Positions 60,251 to 64,000 of a stretch of 64,000 bases of DNA are shown here, in pieces. The DNA lies in NCBI RefSeq assembly GCF_008370325.1, contig NZ_VNIP01000016.1, positions 38,610-102,609 of the forward strand. Reading direction: 5' to 3'. Each line of letters opens with the position of its first letter. The stretch's first letter is position 1. Both the position numbers and the translations under genes were made by a program. This DNA comes from Martinezella tropici (GTDB lineage: Bacteria; Pseudomonadota; Alphaproteobacteria; Rhizobiales; Rhizobiaceae). The notes under the pieces were generated by a model that was given only the letters and a program-made list of their open reading frames with translations, was not told the DNA's origin and ran no database searches.

Positions 60251-60313
60251 ATTGAGAGCCGCCTTGCGCATGCAGGGCGGCCTTGCCACGATCTGAAGGT
60301 GAGCGGAGTAACC

Positions 60314-60565
60314 CTACTCCTCGAAGATATAGATGCCGCCTTCTTTTAACGCGGCTACGAACGCCGCTCGGGCGTCCTCCGCGTCGATCTTTCCTTCATG
60401 TGCGGCTAGCAACGCTTTTCTTGCAGCTTTATGGGCCCGCTCATTTTCAAGAGTAGGCCATTCGTTCAGAAGATATTCCGCTGCGCGCTCGGCGTTCGAG
60501 ATGACCAGCCGGTCCGCGGATTGTCGCGTTTCCACGATGACCGACTTGCTCCACCATTGGGCCAT
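60314..60565 (-). CDS. DUF982 protein
   Basis: An 83-residue DUF982 protein: WWSKSVIVETRQSADRLVIS, NAERAAEYLLNEWPTLENER, AHKAARKALLAAHEGKIDAE and DARAAFVAALKEGGI follow the family pattern from end to end. AGGAGA lies before ATG 60565. It has its own EcfG-like promoter, with the -10 box 23 bases upstream. DUF982 genes are abundant in rhizobia, often plasmid-borne, and have no known function. Confidence 0.87.
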   Translation of the reverse strand: MAQWWSKSVIVETRQSADRLVISNAERAAEYLLNEWPTLENERAHKAARKALLAAHEGKIDAEDARAAFVAALKEGGIYIFEE

Positions 60566-60587
60566 GTACGTTCTCCTATCCGCCGTC

Positions 60588-60612
60588 AACGACTGGCGTT
60601 TCGGAATGTTCC
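60588..60612 (-). promoter_or_regulatory. EcfG-type general-stress promoter of the DUF982 gene
   Basis: On the minus strand GGAAC (complement of 60608-60612), a 16-base spacer and CGTT (complement of 60588-60591) match the consensus exactly. The DUF982 start codon is 22 bases further on. Confidence 0.75.
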
Positions 60613-60973
60613 CGATGGTGGATCGGCCATACTTCACAGCCAGGTTGTACCATCACAATAATCGGCAACGGCGAAAAGCTGCCAACTGACGGTCAGGCCT
60701 GGAATTGCCCTTCTCGGGTTTTGAGTCGATTTATATCGCAATCGTTATTGTGACATTTGTTCGCGATGCCCGGAGAATTCCGGCACTCGCATTTGGGCGT
60801 TCGTTAACGCGTGGATTGGGGCCGCGTCGGCCGATCTCGCTCTATTCTTAGAGCCTTGAGAAGCGCGGCCGTTTCAAGTCGCTTGATCACATCGCCAGTT
60901 ACAATCGGCTGGAAGACTGTGTCGGTCTTCTCGCGGATGGGACAATTAAACCACTTCGAGCTTTTGGACATGG

Positions 60974-61102
60974 TCACGACCAAAGGTGAGCAGATGGAAG
61001 GCTGATGCTGAGAATAGCTGCCACGCCAGCAATCAGAACGGATGTCTCAATCAAGAGGCGCGTCATGCGGCGTGTCGTGTTAAGGAGAATAGCGTTTGTC
61101 AT
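60974..61102 (-). CDS. Small single-pass membrane protein (42 aa)
   Basis: A 42-codon ORF with a basic N-terminus (LLNTTRRMTR) and one hydrophobic segment (LLIETSVLIAGVAAILSISL). AAGGAAC lies just before ATG 61102. A strongly AT-rich region upstream (61120-61200) could hold its promoter. It is likely an inner-membrane microprotein. Family unknown. Confidence 0.5.
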   Translation of the reverse strand: MTNAILLNTTRRMTRLLIETSVLIAGVAAILSISLPSAHLWS

Positions 61103-61161
61103 GTTCGTTCCTTTTTATGATTATTTTCTACGAGCTATGCACAGTAGCATGGATTTTTAGA

Positions 61162-61178
61162 AAAGTTTTATAAACTTT
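61162..61178. repeat. AT-rich 17-bp palindrome
   Basis: AAAGTTT (61162-61168), TAT, AAACTTT (61172-61178) is a perfect dyad in the most AT-rich stretch of the window, about 60 bases upstream of the 42-residue membrane-protein gene. It may be a regulator site. Confidence 0.45.
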
Positions 61179-61201
61179 AAAAAATCGTAATTTAGTTATG
61201 A

Positions 61202-61330
61202 TTGACACGCATTGCCCAGCACTACAAGCCGCGACTGGAGCAGACTGCGTATAAGGAGGCCGCGAGCGCTTGGACCGCCATCCTTAACGAAAAAGACGGT
61301 GCTCGCCGTATTATCAGCGACCGAAGATGA
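61202..61330 (+). CDS. Possible 42-codon ORF with TTG start
   Basis: The frame from TTG 61202 to TGA 61328 reads RIAQHYKPRLEQTAYKEAAS then AWTAILNEKDGARRIISDRR. Composition and codon use look coding. There is no ribosome-binding site and a stop lies directly upstream, so it may instead be the tail of a decayed gene. Confidence 0.35.
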   Translation: MTRIAQHYKPRLEQTAYKEAASAWTAILNEKDGARRIISDRR

Positions 61331-61401
61331 AGACGCTTAGTACTTTTCCTCTCCAAAGCTTGTCCTATCGGTGTGCCTTTTGCCCATCGAGATAGCCGTG
61401 T

Positions 61402-61617
61402 TCAAAGGCTTTCGCGAGCACGCTTCCTTCCGGGGTAAGGGTTTTCGTCATCTTCCATCTCGCGCATGCCGGCGTCGCCGCCACGTTCGTAGGCTTCTCT
61501 GGCTGCCTCATCGGAAACTTTCAAATCTGGAGATTTGATCACTCCTGCATTTATCGGATCAGGAAGCGTCGATGCCATGTTAAAGCCGGGTGGGCCGGCG
61601 AAATTTTCGACTTGCAT
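61402..61617 (-). CDS. Small hypothetical protein (71 aa)
   Basis: A 71-residue acidic ORF (NFAGPPGFNMASTLPDPINA; SDEAAREAYERGGDAGMREM), with no membrane segment and probably largely disordered. GGAGGAAAC lies before ATG 61617; the frame extends to 61641 without a better signal. The sequence style matches small rhizobial proteins of unknown role. Confidence 0.6.
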   Translation of the reverse strand: MQVENFAGPPGFNMASTLPDPINAGVIKSPDLKVSDEAAREAYERGGDAGMREMEDDENPYPGRKRARESL

Positions 61618-62083
61618 GGTTGTTTCCTCCTTGGAGCGCAAAGCGGCGCGGGCAGGGACATTTCAGCCTGCCTTTACGCTTGTCACAAAGACTTGCCCTT
61701 GTAAGAGCCTTACCGCTGTTCGCATTCCAATGACGAGAAGACGAGAGCTGCACTGACGAAACAGCATCCCTCTCCATTAAGGCTATTTGATGCGTGGAGA
61801 TTTGCGCAACTTGTCGTTTCTGCTCTTGCTGGACGATGTCTTCGCATCAGTGGATCATATTCCTTCAAGAGCCGAGGCGAGCGCAACATCGTTACACCCA
61901 CCCCGCCGCGAAGCGGCGCGATAAGAGTTAAATCGTATCGCCTGGGCTTTCGGTCCAGATCCCCGAGGCTTCCCAAATCCAATTGAAAATTTCTGCGGCC
62001 AGCCACGCGCTAGCCAAGGAACTGGGAACCATTCCTTGGCGGGTAAGTTTTCCCCCTCCCGGGAACTGACTTAAGGCAATGCT
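61618..62083. other. Intergenic region with an unassigned EcfG-like promoter
   Basis: About 470 bases without a convincing gene. GCCAAGGAA (62014-62022) and TTCCTTGGC (62033-62041) form a perfect 9-bp inverted repeat. GGAAC (62026-62030), 17 bases, then GTTT (62048-62051) resembles an EcfG promoter pointing right, but no plus-strand gene follows before 63106. A small RNA or a relic is possible. Confidence 0.4.
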
Positions 62084-63055
62084 TCAACGCGTTCTCAGGG
62101 GGCGCCGCCGAGATATTTGACCCTCGCGAGAATAGGACGTTTTGCCATCCTTACTTGATTTGTGTTGGGTCAGCAGCAGCCCGGCAACCGAGATTATGAT
62201 CATGGCAGCGCCGACGATGATAGACGTCGTCACGCTTTCCCCCAGAAATGTACAGCCAAGGGCAAGGGCAATGATCGGGTTTACAAACGTATAGGTGGCG
62301 ACTAGTGAAGGCGATCTTCGCTTTAGCAACCAGGTATATGCAGCGAAGGCAATCACGGTGCCGAACAAAATCAAGTAGGCCAAGCCGCCCAGCGAAACAG
62401 CGGAGATCTGGGTCGGCTCCACAGCATCCAACTCACCCGATAGCGCGCTTATCACCGCCAACGCAACTCCGCCGGCGAGCAGCTCCAGGCCAGCGAGCCC
62501 CGTTGAGGCAAATTTGGCGGAATAGCGCTCGGATATGACCGTTCCGACTGCCCATGATAGCGACGCCCCCAGCAGGACAAGCAAGTCCACGAGGTGCACC
62601 GCGCTCGCGTTGGAAGATATTTCCTGCCATGCGATGAGAGCAACACCTCCGATACCGGGAACGAGGAGTGCCGCCCTCATCCCGGTCGGCCGCTCACCCC
62701 CGGGAATGAAAGCCTGCAGGAGTACGATCCAGAACGGGATCGTTGCCAGCAGCAGAGCGGCCACGCCGGATGGGACACGTTGCTGCGCATACGCGAGAAC
62801 TCCGTGGCATCCGACGAAAAAGAGCAGACCACAGGTTACTGCGATGGCGCACATCGTAATTGAAGGAACGGCAGCACCCTTCAGCCTCGCATAGGTGTAG
62901 AGAATGGTGCCCCCGATCAGACAGCGCGTGCCCATGAGGAGAAACGGCGGCAGGGTTTGCAGACCCAAAGCCAAGGCAAGATAGGTCGATCCCCAAATAA
63001 CATAGATTGCGGCAAAGGCCGCGCCGGTCGTGATATGTGTCCTTGAAAGCATCAT
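62084..63055 (-). CDS. EamA-family (DMT) transporter
   Basis: A 323-residue inner-membrane protein with ten hydrophobic segments in two EamA repeats. Landmarks are IYVIWGSTYLALALGLQTLP (residues ~18-37) and TYTFVNPIIALALGCTFLGE (~254-273). It resembles YedA-type metabolite exporters. Two adjacent ATGs (63055 and 63052) could be used. It is divergent from the CGNR regulator gene over a perfect inverted repeat and is probably controlled by it. The exported compound is unknown. Confidence 0.9.
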   Translation of the reverse strand: MMLSRTHITTGAAFAAIYVIWGSTYLALALGLQTLPPFLLMGTRCLIGGTILYTYARLKGAAVPSITMCAIAVTCGLLFFVGCHGVLAYAQQRVPSGVAALLLATIPFWIVLLQAFIPGGERPTGMRAALLVPGIGGVALIAWQEISSNASAVHLVDLLVLLGASLSWAVGTVISERYSAKFASTGLAGLELLAGGVALAVISALSGELDAVEPTQISAVSLGGLAYLILFGTVIAFAAYTWLLKRRSPSLVATYTFVNPIIALALGCTFLGESVTTSIIVGAAMIIISVAGLLLTQHKSSKDGKTSYSREGQISRRRPLRTR

Positions 63056-63061
63056 GGCTAG

Positions 63062-63085
63062 TCCTAACCTTTTATAGGGTTAGGA
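63062..63085. promoter_or_regulatory. Perfect inverted repeat between the EamA and CGNR genes
   Basis: TCCTAACC (63062-63069) and GGTTAGGA (63078-63085) are perfect complements with an 8-base AT-rich spacer. It sits six bases before the exporter start and 20 bases before the regulator ATG. It is the probable operator for this divergent pair. Confidence 0.65.
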
Positions 63086-63105
63086 GCCAAACTAGGATCA
63101 AGATC

Positions 63106-63747
63106 ATGAGTTCCAAAGGCTACCGTCATTCAAGCGCCGGCGGCGACCCCAAAGAGGAATTGGCGATCCGGTTTGTGAACACTGTAGCTTGGCGGTTGCG
63201 CACGTCCCACGAAGAGCGACTTTCCGACGCACAGGCATTTTTGCGCTGGCTGGCCGCCAACCAAACTGGGATGGAACAGCAGCTGGCGATGATTAGTGCG
63301 CGTTGGCGCACACATCAACAGGACGGCGCCAAATTCTATGAAGCGGTGATTACGCTGCGCGAGGCTATCTATGAGCTCCTTGTCGCTCGCATCGCCGATG
63401 TCGCCCCGCCGATGGAGGCTCTCGAGAATTTCAACCTATTTTTGGTTCGATCCGGGGATGGAATAAGGCTGCGGTCGATGGCGGGTGAACTGTTCTGGTG
63501 TATCGATGAAGCCAGCGATTCAGATCTGCTCAAACCCATCATCATGTCCGCGGCGAACCTCATGACCGGTCCGAAAGCGCATCGTGTCCGCCAGTGCCAG
63601 GATGATCGCGGCTGCGGGTGGCTGTTTGTCGACGAGAGCAGGGCAATGAATAGACGTTGGTGCTCGATGGGAGATTGCGGAAACCGTGCAAAGGCCCAGC
63701 GGCATTACCGACGATCGCGCGATAAAAGCATCAGTTCCTCCAGCTAG
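63106..63747 (+). CDS. CGNR zinc-finger (ABATE-domain) putative regulator
   Basis: A 213-residue protein. The N-terminal ABATE domain (residues ~15-150) begins EELAIRFVNTVAWRL. The C-terminal CGNR zinc finger (~162-207) has CQDDRGCGWLFVDESR, then RRWCSMGDCGNRAKAQRHYR with the zinc-ligand cysteines. Members are thought to be DNA-binding stress regulators. ATG 63106 follows AGGATC. It is divergent from the EamA exporter and probably regulates it. Confidence 0.88.
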   Translation: MSSKGYRHSSAGGDPKEELAIRFVNTVAWRLRTSHEERLSDAQAFLRWLAANQTGMEQQLAMISARWRTHQQDGAKFYEAVITLREAIYELLVARIADVAPPMEALENFNLFLVRSGDGIRLRSMAGELFWCIDEASDSDLLKPIIMSAANLMTGPKAHRVRQCQDDRGCGWLFVDESRAMNRRWCSMGDCGNRAKAQRHYRRSRDKSISSSS

Positions 63748-64000
63748 GCGGCATTCTCTTCGACCTGGGAGGCAGCAAAGACGTATGTGGCGTCTCCATC
63801 GCATTGATTTCCCTGGCGCAACGTTCTCGCCGCATCGGGTGTGCCCGCATGTCGGGAGCGCTTCCGCTTCAACGCGTTCGAGCAGTAGGCCGGGCTGACC
63901 AAGCGTCAGTGTGACCGGGAATTCGCTTGCGGATACTATGCGCGCCCAGTCCTCAATGCTTTTCGGTAAGGACCATATCCAGCGTAACCCCACGGTGGGG
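63748..64000. other. Window end, no gene assigned
   Basis: A minus-strand frame is open from the window edge to about 63520, but it overlaps the CGNR gene and has no recognisable motif. Another minus frame ends with ATYVFAASQVEENAA at a stop near 63746. One of these may be the 3' end of a gene beyond the window. I cannot decide from this sequence. Confidence 0.35.

Noticed and set aside
63520..63993. 157-codon minus-strand ORF at the window end
   Set aside because: About half of it is antisense to the CGNR zinc finger and the rest has no motif. Left as unassigned edge sequence.
1..64000. CRISPR arrays, tRNA or rRNA genes, intact insertion sequences, replication genes
   Set aside because: No regularly spaced repeats, no cloverleaf with CCA-type ends, no transposase and no repABC-type genes were seen on reading both strands. 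A dedicated scan could still find a short tRNA that I missed.

Overview
The window looks like part of a secondary replicon (plasmid or chromid) or a variable chromosomal region of a Rhizobiaceae bacterium (Rhizobium/Agrobacterium group). The evidence is GC-rich alphaproteobacterial codon use, five ABC uptake loci with linked LacI, GntR or LysR regulators, rhizobial small-protein families (DUF982, DUF6481, an RHE_PE00001-type remnant), an extra groESL, and EcfG-type (GGAAC-N16/17-CGTT) promoters. The species is inferred from family knowledge only. I saw no rRNA, tRNA, CRISPR array, intact insertion sequence or replication origin.

Layout. (1) 0.1-3.8 kb: a ribose-type sugar ABC operon (binding protein, double ATPase, permease). 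(2) 3.9-6.2 kb: a small protein, an Nramp-like metal transporter and gene debris. (3) 6.2-13.5 kb: a GH2 glycosidase and a binding-protein/two-permease sugar importer without its own ATPase, divergent from a LacI regulator across a clear operator. (4) 13.6-19.0 kb: an FCD-GntR regulator followed by a complete MalK-type sugar ABC operon, whose ATPase may also serve region 3. (5) 19.2-25.7 kb: a Blh-type sulfur dioxygenase/transferase, a chemoreceptor, a GFA-fold protein, a small lipoprotein and remnants. (6) 25.9-33.9 kb: a GntR regulator divergent from a seven-gene operon with an M20 hydrolase, an M28-like protein lacking the usual Glu pair, and a polar amino-acid ABC importer with two binding proteins. 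(7) 34.2-37.9 kb: HxlR/SDR and cupin/winged-helix-TPR divergent pairs. (8) 38.3-43.4 kb: a CDF metal-efflux pseudogene with an in-frame TAG, then a LysR-controlled PrpF/GalD isomerase plus SsuABC-type importer operon. (9) 43.8-47.6 kb: DUF899, MarR, a GH13 enzyme and a Phd/VapC toxin-antitoxin pair. (10) 48.2-61.6 kb: a stress-flavoured region with cold-shock protein, fatty-acid desaturase, extra ribosomal protein S21 (TTG start), groESL behind a CIRCE-like repeat, an exonuclease III homologue, and several small rhizobial proteins. Four of the transcription units here carry EcfG-like promoters. (11) 62.1-63.7 kb: an EamA exporter divergent from a CGNR-type regulator across a perfect inverted repeat.

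How it fits together. The first 43 kb is mostly nutrient scavenging: sugars, glycosides, amino acids or peptides, and an organic acid or sulfonate-like compound. Each module has a local regulator and usually a recognisable operator. The last 15 kb is mostly general-stress functions. Between the modules lie many broken genes (DUF982, RHE_PE00001, SDR, MFS, CDF, csp, response-regulator receiver), which suggests repeated insertion and decay in this part of the replicon.
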